This document shows, piece by piece, positions 16,063 through 24,563 of a DNA stretch of 64,000 bases. How positions within the stretch are numbered: position 1 is the first letter of the stretch; each line of letters begins with the position of its first letter. The stretch is from Anaerolineales bacterium (lineage in GTDB: Bacteria; Chloroflexota; Anaerolineae; Anaerolineales; Villigracilaceae), in contig JACMLM010000006.1 of assembly GCA_014379595.1 (NCBI GenBank), forward strand, positions 58,718 to 122,717, written 5' to 3'. The translations under genes were made by a program, and so were the position numbers. The notes under the pieces were generated by a model. The model saw nothing but the letters and a program-made list of their open reading frames with translations. It made no database searches and was not told the origin of the DNA.

Positions 16063-16120
16063 GCAGTATTTTACCATTTGAACACAAGCCGCATGATATA
16101 CTACCGAAACCCTCCAGATT

Positions 16121-19100
16121 ATGCTCACACGAATAGATGTAATCCTCAACATCCGCCCTGAAGAACGCCGCACGGTTTATCTTATGCTGGCACAATACTT
16201 CTTCATGGGCGCGGCTATGCTATTCGCACAGACAGTATCCATGCCATTGTTCCTGCAATACTGGGAACCGTCTGATATTCCATTCACGTACATTGGTATT
16301 GCAGTTGTTGTTTCGGCCATTACTGCGGTTTTTCTCAAAATATCAGAGCGGGTTTCACTAGCGCGCTGGCTTTGGCTTACCGTGTTATTCCTCGCACTCG
16401 TCACACTTGGCTTTCGCGCAGGCCTTGCAATCGCTCCATCCAAAGGATTGGCGTTACTGCTACCCATCTGGACCCAAACACTTATCAACTTAGCCGTACT
16501 TGCCTTCTGGACTCTTGCTTCAGATATTTTTGACGTAAGGCAAGGCAAAAGATTATTTGGCTTGCTCAATGCAGGCTCATGGCTTTCATACGTCATAACA
16601 GGCCCATTCACTGGAAGCATTGCAAAAACAATCGGTACAGAAAATCTTTACATTATCATCGCCGTCTGTCTTTTTATTGCACTTATTTTTCAAAGCATCA
16701 TTCTACGTGGCATAAAAAAACCACAGATGCAAAATAATGAAGCCACAGCACCTGAACAGCCCCCGCTAAGTGCAATCTTCCGTAATCGCTACATTCTACT
16801 TGTCTTTGCGTTAGCCGCCCTTTGGCGTGTGGCTTATTTCGTGATGGATGCCATTTTTTACGGCATGACGTCTATTCAATTTCCTAATACGGCAGATAAC
16901 GCAGGTTTCATCGGAAGTTTTTTCAGTATGGTGGGTTTGCTCGGCTTCATCACAGATACTTTCTTAACAGGCAGAATCATCAGCAGATTCGGATTATGGG
17001 CTGGACTCTTAACCACGCCTATCGCATTGATCGCATCAATGAGCGGATTCGCCGGTATAGGCATTTTCGCATCATCCTGGACTTTGGGCCTGTTCTGGTT
17101 TGCAATCGCAGGGAAATTTAACAACGAGGGACTCGGCTTCACCCTCGATCAATCTGCATCCTCCATTTTGTATCAACCGATATCCGAAGCATTACGTCCA
17201 CGCGCGCGCGCAATTGGAGAGGGAATTATCCAGCCTGCGGCCATTGGAATTGCAGGTCTGCTGCTTGCTCTGCTGGCCAACGTTTTGAAATTTGACACTA
17301 TTCAACTTTCGTTTGTCTACATTGGATTGGCAATTGGCTGGCTTTTATTAAGTATCGTTTTGGCGGGTTCGTATCCCATGCAGCTTGTGGAAGCTATCAA
17401 CAAACGCCGCTTCAAGCGCGAAGACTTAATAAATATAGAGGAAATAAATACTGAAATATTAATGAAAGGTCTGACGAGTCAACATGAAGGGACCGTGATC
17501 TATTCATTAGATTTACTTGAAGAGATCAATCATCCAAAGCTCAAAAGCGAATTGATCAATTTGCTAGGACACAGGTCATCCAATGTGCGTTTTTCGGTAT
17601 TGGAAAAAATCGAACGCATCAAACCTGAGCACGCAAGCCAAAAAGTTTCAGAGCGGATTCCAAAAGAGGATATTCCCAATACACGCAGAGCTGCAGTCCA
17701 GGCTTTTTCTGCTTTGACTGCTGACGATATTAATCTTATGCTACCTTATTTGAATTCAAATAATGAGGCAGATACTTTTGGCGCACTGGTTGGTCTGCTT
17801 AAATATGGCGGCGAAACTGGGCTTTCGATTTCAAAAGACAAGCTTGAAAAACTCGCCAATCACACATTGCCACGGAATCGTATGCTTGCGGCGCAGGCAT
17901 TAAGAAGATTCGGCGCAAGCGGATTTGAAAACCTGCTCGAAAAACTTTTAGATGACCCGGAGATCAAAGTTCAACGTGAAGCATTGCTTGCAGCAGGCGC
18001 AGGGAAACAAATTACATTGTGGCATAAAGTCATTGATGCTATGCAGAATCGGTCTACGCGTGCTCAGGCTGCAAAAGCGTTAGAAATGGGAGGAGAAGCT
18101 TCACTTCCTTTCATGGCAACTGTAATCGCTCAAAATGACTCCCCAAAATCTGCTCGCCTAAAACTTATTCACATATGCGGAAATATAAACGGAGAAGCAG
18201 CAATCGATATTCTTAAGGAATATATCAATTGCCATGATGCGGATTTACGGGAAGCAACATTAGCGGCGTTGGCAGAGTGCGGCTACAGAGCTGATTCTGC
18301 TGATGAGAAGATTCAAGCTGAAGTTAAGCGTGAATCGGAATATGCACGAGTGTTATATTCTGCTTTGCGGGAGACTGAATCAAAAGCAGAAATGAATCTT
18401 CTTGCAGAAGCAATCCGCATTGAGCTTTATCATACACGTGAAAGATTATTTCATTTGATGAGTTTTATTTATAACCGCAAGGCTTTGACGAATGCACGGC
18501 GGGTGATCCTGCGAAAAGAAAAAACGAAACTGCCCTATGCAATTGAGACCTTGGACACAGTCTTGCCGCGCGATGCAAAATTGATCTTGCTGACGTTGGT
18601 GGAAGAACTTTCAGCAGCAGAAGCGTGCAAACGCTTGGGAATATCTGAAAAAGTTTCAGTGCAAGAGTTAGCGGACAAGTCTCAAGGCTGGCTCGCGATT
18701 TGTGCACATGCGATGATGGAGAAAGGAAAAACGAGTATGCATTCAACTGTAGAAAAAGTTTTGATATTGAAATCAGTAAATCTATTTAAGGCAACGCCTG
18801 ACGATGTGCTGGCTGAACTAAGCGAGCTGCTAACTGAAACGGAAATGCCTGCGGGCAAAAACATTGTTGAAAAAGGTGAACAAGGAAACAGTATGTTTAT
18901 CATCGTCAACGGGAAAGTAGCGGTGATGGATGGTGAACGCGTGTTGAATACTTTGGGTGAACGTGCAGTGTTTGGCGAACTTGCATTATTAGATACTGAG
19001 CCGCGCACTGCAACCATCCGCGCGATGGAAGATACACTGGTATTCAGGCTTGACCAGGAACCATTTTACGAGTTAATGTCAGATCGTGTAGAAGTAGCGA

Positions 19101-19183
19101 TGGGCACGATCCAAATGTTGACAGGGAATTTGCGTGCCCGTGTGCGCGAGGTAATGGAATTACATGAGCAGCTAGGTAAATAG
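16121..19183 (+). CDS. Nucleotide-carrier-like / HEAT-repeat / cyclic-nucleotide-binding fusion protein
   Basis: A 1020-residue three-part protein. Residues 1 to about 420 form about 12 membrane helices that resemble the ATP/ADP translocase (Npt/TLC, MFS-related) family, with FDVRQGKRLFGLLNAGSWLS being typical. About 440-830 are HEAT-like helical repeats (for example LMKGLTSQHEGTVIYSLDLL, and repeats beginning DPEIKVQREALLAAG). About 880-1005 form a cNMP-binding domain with MPAGKNIVEKGEQGNSMFII, FGELALLDTEPRTATIRA. The FGELALLDxxPRTATI block is the phosphate-binding cassette of CRP-like domains. It is probably a membrane transporter or sensor gated by a cyclic nucleotide, with HEAT repeats as a coupling arm; this is inference. 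The gene is divergent from the MoxR operon. Confidence 0.85.
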   Translation: MLTRIDVILNIRPEERRTVYLMLAQYFFMGAAMLFAQTVSMPLFLQYWEPSDIPFTYIGIAVVVSAITAVFLKISERVSLARWLWLTVLFLALVTLGFRAGLAIAPSKGLALLLPIWTQTLINLAVLAFWTLASDIFDVRQGKRLFGLLNAGSWLSYVITGPFTGSIAKTIGTENLYIIIAVCLFIALIFQSIILRGIKKPQMQNNEATAPEQPPLSAIFRNRYILLVFALAALWRVAYFVMDAIFYGMTSIQFPNTADNAGFIGSFFSMVGLLGFITDTFLTGRIISRFGLWAGLLTTPIALIASMSGFAGIGIFASSWTLGLFWFAIAGKFNNEGLGFTLDQSASSILYQPISEALRPRARAIGEGIIQPAAIGIAGLLLALLANVLKFDTIQLSFVYIGLAIGWLLLSIVLAGSYPMQLVEAINKRRFKREDLINIEEINTEILMKGLTSQHEGTVIYSLDLLEEINHPKLKSELINLLGHRSSNVRFSVLEKIERIKPEHASQKVSERIPKEDIPNTRRAAVQAFSALTADDINLMLPYLNSNNEADTFGALVGLLKYGGETGLSISKDKLEKLANHTLPRNRMLAAQALRRFGASGFENLLEKLLDDPEIKVQREALLAAGAGKQITLWHKVIDAMQNRSTRAQAAKALEMGGEASLPFMATVIAQNDSPKSARLKLIHICGNINGEAAIDILKEYINCHDADLREATLAALAECGYRADSADEKIQAEVKRESEYARVLYSALRETESKAEMNLLAEAIRIELYHTRERLFHLMSFIYNRKALTNARRVILRKEKTKLPYAIETLDTVLPRDAKLILLTLVEELSAAEACKRLGISEKVSVQELADKSQGWLAICAHAMMEKGKTSMHSTVEKVLILKSVNLFKATPDDVLAELSELLTETEMPAGKNIVEKGEQGNSMFIIVNGKVAVMDGERVLNTLGERAVFGELALLDTEPRTATIRAMEDTLVFRLDQEPFYELMSDRVEVAMGTIQMLTGNLRARVREVMELHEQLGK

Positions 19184-19205
19184 TAATTTGTAATTGGTGA
19201 ATGAT

Positions 19206-19709
19206 ATGAGTAAGGATTGTGAAGGTACATTACATCCAAAAGCAATTGAGGGTATGAAATTATTTAACGCTGGAAAATTCTTCGAGGCACACGAAGAATT
19301 GGAAATTGCATGGCTGGCGGAAAAAGGCAACGTACGCAATTTGTATCGCGGTATTTTACAAGTCGGTGTGATGTACTTACATGTCACTCGCGGAAACTAC
19401 AATGGTGCTGTCAAGTTATATGAAAGAAGTATGAAATGGCTAAAAGACTGGCCCGATATTTGCAGAGGAATTCAAGTAGCAGAATTAAAAAGCAATGCAG
19501 AGAATCTTATAAAAGCTATCAAAATATTAGGCGCGGAAAGAATCAAAGAATTTGACCTATCCTTATTAAGGCCTATAACCTGGAGCGAGAAAAGAATATG
19601 GATTTGTGACCGCTGTGGAACTGAGATGCACGAAAAGAATTGCAAGGTAAGTTGTCCCAATTGTGGGAATCGATTCGATTGCTCGGATCTGAATATTTAT
19701 TTTGATTGA
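19206..19709 (+). CDS. DUF309 protein with C-terminal zinc ribbon
   Basis: From ATG 19206 (167 aa; GGTGA just upstream; a TTG at 19194 is an alternative). The DUF309 motif is present: FNAGKFFEAHEELEIAWL, then LYRGILQVGVMYLHVTRGN. About 45 C-terminal residues form a zinc ribbon with CDRCG and CPNCG knuckles, not usual for plain DUF309 proteins. Function unknown; a helical metal-binding fold was proposed for the family. It follows the fusion transporter by 22 bases on the same strand and may be co-transcribed. Confidence 0.8.
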   Translation: MSKDCEGTLHPKAIEGMKLFNAGKFFEAHEELEIAWLAEKGNVRNLYRGILQVGVMYLHVTRGNYNGAVKLYERSMKWLKDWPDICRGIQVAELKSNAENLIKAIKILGAERIKEFDLSLLRPITWSEKRIWICDRCGTEMHEKNCKVSCPNCGNRFDCSDLNIYFD

Positions 19710-19726
19710 AATTTAAACAGGTTCTT

Positions 19727-21388
19727 CTACGGCAACACAATCGGAGTAAGAGTAACCGTTGGCTGTGGAATAGGAGTTGGTGACACAGGAATCCAGCCGC
19801 TGAGGTTGAAGTATTCAGATAAAAACGCATTACGCTCAGGTTGAGTCATCGGGCGTGGACGAGAATAATCTTCCAGCATGGCAGTCAGCAATTCCATGCC
19901 GAGGTAACGACCATCATAGAAAACATGGCGGTCTAAAAATTCACGGCGGGTTTCATCAATGACTGTGCCATCAGGAAGTGTATATTTCATCTGATCGAAG
20001 AATAAATTCCCCAGCCCATAATGAATAAATGAATCACCACGAAATTCCATAATGTGCGGATAATGCGCCTGGCTGCCGCTTACTACAACTGCACCTGCAT
20101 ACGCCACTTTATGGAAACCATCTTCATGGGTATAGCATGGTCCTGCAAAATAACATTCCTCATGCTGGAATGTAAAAATGACCATATATCCTTGAGCCTT
20201 TAAATCTTCAATTTGGTTCGTAAAAAAGTCATAATCACAATCTGCCGCTCCCGGTACTACATCTGTAGCTTTGGCATATTTTAATTTTCCATTACAGCCC
20301 ATGAAGGCAATTTTATTTCCATTCACTTCCATCAAAACAGGCTGGCGCGCCTCCCTGGCATTTGCGCCGCCACCATAATATGGCAGATTATCCTGTTTAT
20401 ATATTTCAAGCGTGGCAAGCATTGCATTCGTGCCACGGTCTGCAAAGTGGTCACCAGTCAGTTCAACAATATCCGTGCCTACATCTGTTAGAAGTTCAAA
20501 ATATTTTGGGTCACTACATAAAATGAGGTTCGTATAACTGGAATTCGGCGGAGGGCAATCTTTATCAAATGGCACTTCATTGCTGATATGCGCTATATCT
20601 GCCTCGCGCAGCCAATCCCCTACCAAGGAACCCGGATAGGTCACTCCTTTTAATTCCATTGTTACTGCAGTTGCACGCACAAGTGCGGTCACGCCAGTTA
20701 ACACAACTGTTGTAAGCTTCGACTCATCACGATTCGACTTGGGCAGTGCAAATGATGTGGAACCTGATAAGTCAAAATTTATTTTTAGCGGATATAAATT
20801 CGCATCGAAGTTCTTATGAATGGGAGATTGACCATCCACGCTTAGCACTTTCCATTTTGGTTGGATGTCTTCAAATGGGATGATCGCCCAAGCAGATTCA
20901 CTCCATGCTGTATCTATTAACACATTAGACGGAACGACTCTCACCGCACCCGAAGCTGGCTCACCCCAAATTGCAGTGAACGCTCTCAGCGATGACTCAG
21001 CCATTAGAATCGCGTGACCAGTTATAGGTGTAGAAGAAGAACCGCTCCAAGTTGAAAGCAGATCATCCTTGGTTACATCATCTGTAATAGTAGGGAAAGG
21101 TGCAACGAGAGCGTAAATCCACAAAGAGCCTGACTCAGTTTCAACTATATCCAGTTTATTTGTTGCCAGTTCAGATATATTTGTGATTGAGATATCCCAT
21201 GTTTTTGCTATAGCAAGAAGGCCATCAGGAACTGTTGGGCTTATCCACAATGCCTCAGGCATGGGAGTATGGGGCACTAGGGTTGCTGTTGAAACTAGGA
21301 TTGGCAATGGTGTGGGAGTAATAACTTCAGTAGGCGTACAGGCAGCAAGAATCAAAATAAGCACAATGGCTATAAAGTTTTTTTTCAT
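19727..21388 (-). CDS. CapA-family (PGA_cap) lipoprotein, metallophosphatase-like
   Basis: The 553-residue protein has a signal peptide with lipobox ILAAC (Cys17) and a Thr/Pro-rich spacer. The first half is a non-catalytic ligand-binding-like region. The second half has CapA landmarks: GDWLREADIAHISNEVPF, TGDHFADRG, YYGGGANAREAR, FTFQHEE, VVSGSQAHYPHIMEF, HYGLGNLFFDQ. CapA proteins belong to the calcineurin-like phosphoesterase superfamily and are linked to poly-gamma-glutamate export, but most homologues have unknown substrate. It is anchored outside the cell. Monocistronic, convergent with the DUF309 gene. Confidence 0.88.
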   Translation of the reverse strand: MKKNFIAIVLILILAACTPTEVITPTPLPILVSTATLVPHTPMPEALWISPTVPDGLLAIAKTWDISITNISELATNKLDIVETESGSLWIYALVAPFPTITDDVTKDDLLSTWSGSSSTPITGHAILMAESSLRAFTAIWGEPASGAVRVVPSNVLIDTAWSESAWAIIPFEDIQPKWKVLSVDGQSPIHKNFDANLYPLKINFDLSGSTSFALPKSNRDESKLTTVVLTGVTALVRATAVTMELKGVTYPGSLVGDWLREADIAHISNEVPFDKDCPPPNSSYTNLILCSDPKYFELLTDVGTDIVELTGDHFADRGTNAMLATLEIYKQDNLPYYGGGANAREARQPVLMEVNGNKIAFMGCNGKLKYAKATDVVPGAADCDYDFFTNQIEDLKAQGYMVIFTFQHEECYFAGPCYTHEDGFHKVAYAGAVVVSGSQAHYPHIMEFRGDSFIHYGLGNLFFDQMKYTLPDGTVIDETRREFLDRHVFYDGRYLGMELLTAMLEDYSRPRPMTQPERNAFLSEYFNLSGWIPVSPTPIPQPTVTLTPIVLP

Positions 21389-21472
21389 TCAAATTTTCTC
21401 GTGGATATATTATTGCCTGGTCGCAATGATGCAATATTTTAGATATTGAAAACGGAAACAACAGTAAGGTTG

Positions 21473-22585
21473 TTAATTTACATCAAATGATAATTCAGCA
21501 AGAGAAAATTCTTTCAATGCTTTTTCATCAATGGTTATACCCAACCCAGGGCCGTTCGGCACATCAATAGTTGAATCGGAATTCAACACAAACCGTTCAT
21601 TCGTAATATCGCGCGCATAATAACGATCTGATGCAGAAATATCGCCGGGCAATACAAAATTTGGCAGCGTTGCCAATGCCAGATTCGATGCCCGCCCTAT
21701 CCCAGTCTCCAACATACCGCCGCACCATACAGGCAGAGAAATCTCTTTGCAAAGATCATGCACCATCACACCCTGACTCAACCCGCCAAGCCTGCCAGCT
21801 TTGATATTGATCACGCGACACGCATCCATTTCAATGGCATAACGTGCATGGCGCGGCGAGACTATACTTTCGTCCAAGCAGATCGGCGTTTTAAATCGCT
21901 CCTGCAATTTATGATGATCCCAAATATCATCTTCAAACAAAGGCTGTTCGATCAACAATAAATTCATGTTATCCAACGGCGCAAGAATTTTCGCATCATT
22001 CAATGAATAGGCCGAATTCGCATCCACTTGCAAACGCAGGTTCGGAAATTCCTTTCGAACAACGGATGCATCTTCGACATCTCTGCCCGGTTTGATCTTG
22101 ATCTTCACTCGCGCATATCCCTGTCTGACGTAATTTGCCACGCTCAACATTAAACCCTGAGCTGACTCCTGTATTCCAACAGAAACTCCCACTTCAACCT
22201 TTTCACGTTCGCCGCCCAACAACTCGCGCAGAGATTTACCGGCTTTCTTGCCAAGCAGATCCCATAATGCCATTTCCACACCTGCCTTCGCGAGATGATG
22301 TCCACGAATACCGGAAACAAGTTCCTGAAAATTTGCTGCGTCTTTTATATCTTTTCCAAGAATTAACGGGGTTATAAAATCTTTGAGAATGTGCATGACG
22401 GTGCCGGTGGTTTCGTAGTTATAACCGGGGTCACGTGTGGCCACACATTCGCCGTAACCAATCAATCCATCAGAATGAAGCACAACAATAATACATTCGC
22501 GGTTGGTCTCACGCCCAAAGGAAGTTTCAAAAGGTGAAACGAGCGGCATGGATATATGATGTAATTTAATGGATTCTATTTTCAT
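21473..22585 (-). CDS. menC: o-Succinylbenzoate synthase / N-succinylamino acid racemase (enolase superfamily)
   Basis: The 370-residue protein is a muconate-lactonizing-subgroup enolase: N-terminal capping domain, then a barrel with VKIKIKPG (catalytic KxK), metal ligands in QVDANSAY, LIEQPL and CLDESI, and the opposite catalytic lysine in INIKAGRLGG. The C-terminal WCGGMLETGIGRASN is typical of the MenC type 2/NSAR branch. It dehydrates SHCHC to o-succinylbenzoate in menaquinone synthesis or racemises N-succinyl amino acids; no other men gene is near, so which role applies is open. It follows the zinc-ribbon gene by 12 bases. Confidence 0.85.
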   Translation of the reverse strand: MKIESIKLHHISMPLVSPFETSFGRETNRECIIVVLHSDGLIGYGECVATRDPGYNYETTGTVMHILKDFITPLILGKDIKDAANFQELVSGIRGHHLAKAGVEMALWDLLGKKAGKSLRELLGGEREKVEVGVSVGIQESAQGLMLSVANYVRQGYARVKIKIKPGRDVEDASVVRKEFPNLRLQVDANSAYSLNDAKILAPLDNMNLLLIEQPLFEDDIWDHHKLQERFKTPICLDESIVSPRHARYAIEMDACRVINIKAGRLGGLSQGVMVHDLCKEISLPVWCGGMLETGIGRASNLALATLPNFVLPGDISASDRYYARDITNERFVLNSDSTIDVPNGPGLGITIDEKALKEFSLAELSFDVN

Positions 22586-22597
22586 TTTGATTAAACC

Positions 22598-23119
22598 TTA
22601 TTCAACTTTTACATCACCCGGCTCATCATCCATTTTTAGGCCGCGCAACGCATCATCGATACTAGTGGATTCCAATCTCATACCGGGCGCAGGCGTACCG
22701 CAATACGGACAAATATTCCATGATAATTCCATAAACTTGGAGCAGTTTTGACAAGTTTTCTTTAATTTCGTATGACAGTTCGGGCATATCTGCCAATCTT
22801 CTTTAACGCGTCTTTCACAACCAGGACAAAGCGGAAGATCTTCCAGCGCTTGAAGTAATGCTTCTTCTTCTAATGTGCGCTGGTATTCCTCTTCTAATGT
22901 GCGCGGCGGACGCAAAATTAAGTAAACCAATACCCCCGGGAGATTTAAAACTGCTACCAACAAAGCTGCAAGAGTCTGCACCAATGGGTCACGCGCGCGT
23001 GCTCGAATATCACGATACGTCCACACGACAAGGCTGATCCATAATGCAGCTAAAAACGCGCCGCCAAATGCTGTCAGCACAAGTGTTAAACTACTTAGGA
23101 AAACGGGGTCAAAGGTCAT
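22598..23119 (-). CDS. Membrane protein with double zinc ribbon
   Basis: 173 residues: two hydrophobic helices (about 10-30 and 45-70), an acidic helix (EEEYQRTLEEEALLQALED), then a DZR-type tail with four CxxC knuckles: CPGC, CPNC, CQNC, CPYC spaced about 12 residues apart. The zinc ribbons would be cytoplasmic and may bind protein or RNA partners. GGAG precedes ATG 23119. It is probably co-transcribed with menC, although no functional link is obvious. Confidence 0.82.
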   Translation of the reverse strand: MTFDPVFLSSLTLVLTAFGGAFLAALWISLVVWTYRDIRARARDPLVQTLAALLVAVLNLPGVLVYLILRPPRTLEEEYQRTLEEEALLQALEDLPLCPGCERRVKEDWQICPNCHTKLKKTCQNCSKFMELSWNICPYCGTPAPGMRLESTSIDDALRGLKMDDEPGDVKVE

Positions 23120-23207
23120 AAGAACTCCGGGCCAACCGGGATGTTTTATTTTACCGCTATAGTTATTGATACGGCATGCTGTAATTCATTATCTCATAGA
23201 CACAGGT

Positions 23208-24494
23208 TTACGGAGTTTGGAAAACAAAGCGCCAATCTGATCCGTTCTGGGTATAAGTGGATGTGGTACCCATTACCTGATAGAAAGTCCGTCCTGGACG
23301 CATGTAGATGGGGCTTCCATCCAAAGTAGTTAGCAGAATAGGCTGGTCTTTATCAGTACGATTCCAAATTGCAGGAATTGCTATCCCATCGCGAAATACA
23401 TATGCATTCCCAAAATCAATCAGGTCGATGTTAAAAACTTCATCATGTGCATTATAGGTATTTGCAAATATATGGGGAACAAATAGAACAACTACATTTT
23501 CAGCAGTGACGGGTAGATTCGTCTGTGCATCTGAAAGAGCCGTATATGCTTCCGACTCGCCTTTGTCCATGTCATTTGCTTCCTGATAGCGAAAATATTT
23601 ATGTGTGGCGGGGTCATATTCCCAGTAGTTATAGCTATAAACTGAATAATGAGAAAAGATGCGTGAGACGCTTAATGCACTTTCGGGCACGTCTTCTGTG
23701 AAAAAACCGCCGCTTAATACTTGAGCAGAATTATCCACGCCTTTTTTTATCGCACAAGCTGCCCACTTGGTAGTATTAAAAAATTGATTATTATATGAAT
23801 CACGGTTATAAGGACCTTTAAAATAAGGGGAACAACCCCCAAAACCCACAATCACCAAAAAATCATTAAGATCGCTTTCTTTCAGATAAGAGAGCTCACG
23901 CGGGTCAGCAGATTTAAAAACAAGGAAGGCGTGATACATACGGGTAACGTGTTCGTCAAAATACCGCCCGGAACGTACCGGCCCAACCATTGTAGGATTA
24001 TTTGAATAAAACACTGCTATAAAACGTGTATCACCCCATTCTATATAATATTCGTATACAACATCTGCAAGCGTCAATCCGGACTGCGGGCGGACATAAT
24101 CCGGTGAATTCGCTATTTTAATTGCCATTGGTCTTTGTTGCAGTAAAGACGGATTGCTTACAGTCAACCCCGTCAGCGGATTATTGATATTAAGTGAACT
24201 GACTTCAGAGGGTGAAATAATCTGAACCGACGCAGGCAAAGTTTCAGCGACGACATATTGTGTTGGATATGGAGTATACGTAGCCTCTGGTTGTGGCAGC
24301 GCAGATGAAATAAAAGGATCAGCAGGCGCATTGAGTTGAGGTTGAAAAGGAGTCAGTGTGGGAACTGTTTGTACGCTTTGCGTTGTCATATCAGGTGTCA
24401 GGTCCTGAGGAGAGGCGCAAGAGGCGATAAATATAATTGTCACAGCAAAAAGGGCGGTCTTCTGCCTCATCAGATTGCGATATTGAAAAATCAT
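23208..24494 (-). CDS. DUF3048 lipoprotein (YerB-like)
   Basis: The 428-residue protein has a signal peptide with lipobox FIASC (Cys26), a Thr/Pro-rich spacer and the two-part DUF3048 fold: MAIKIANSPDYVRPQSGLTLADVVYEYYIE, TMVGPVRSGRYFDEH, and a C-terminal segment ending with WNRTDKDQPILLTTLDGSPIYMRPGRTFYQVM. This family (YerB of Bacillus) is extracytoplasmic and of unknown function. A TACAAT -10 box ends 7 bases before the ATG, implying a leaderless mRNA. Confidence 0.88.
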   Translation of the reverse strand: MIFQYRNLMRQKTALFAVTIIFIASCASPQDLTPDMTTQSVQTVPTLTPFQPQLNAPADPFISSALPQPEATYTPYPTQYVVAETLPASVQIISPSEVSSLNINNPLTGLTVSNPSLLQQRPMAIKIANSPDYVRPQSGLTLADVVYEYYIEWGDTRFIAVFYSNNPTMVGPVRSGRYFDEHVTRMYHAFLVFKSADPRELSYLKESDLNDFLVIVGFGGCSPYFKGPYNRDSYNNQFFNTTKWAACAIKKGVDNSAQVLSGGFFTEDVPESALSVSRIFSHYSVYSYNYWEYDPATHKYFRYQEANDMDKGESEAYTALSDAQTNLPVTAENVVVLFVPHIFANTYNAHDEVFNIDLIDFGNAYVFRDGIAIPAIWNRTDKDQPILLTTLDGSPIYMRPGRTFYQVMGTTSTYTQNGSDWRFVFQTP

Positions 24495-24501
24495 ATATAT
24501 G

Positions 24502-24507
24502 ATTGTA
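24502..24507 (-). promoter_or_regulatory. -10 box (TACAAT), leaderless promoter of the DUF3048 gene
   Basis: On the minus strand TACAAT ends 7 bases before ATG 24494. It lies back to back with the plus-strand -10 of the antiporter-like operon, making a compact divergent promoter of about 50 bases. Confidence 0.55.
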
Positions 24508-24547
24508 CCAAAAGCAAAAGGGCAAAGTACCTCGGCAATAAAACTGA

Positions 24548-24553
24548 TACAAT
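24548..24553 (+). promoter_or_regulatory. -10 box (TACAAT), near-leaderless promoter of the antiporter-like operon
   Basis: TACAAT ends 10 bases before ATG 24564. No Shine-Dalgarno sequence is visible. This supports the shorter start over the upstream extension to 24336, which would run through the divergent gene. Confidence 0.55.
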
Positions 24554-24563
24554 TGTTTTTCCC

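Noticed and set aside
16063..16173. Longer start of the DUF4129 gene
   Set aside because: It crosses the divergent gene's start at 16121 and its promoter; the hydrophilic extension is unlike the family.
24336..24563. Longer start for the NuoL/M-like protein
   Set aside because: It would overlap the divergent DUF3048 gene and both promoters; the residues are not membrane-like.
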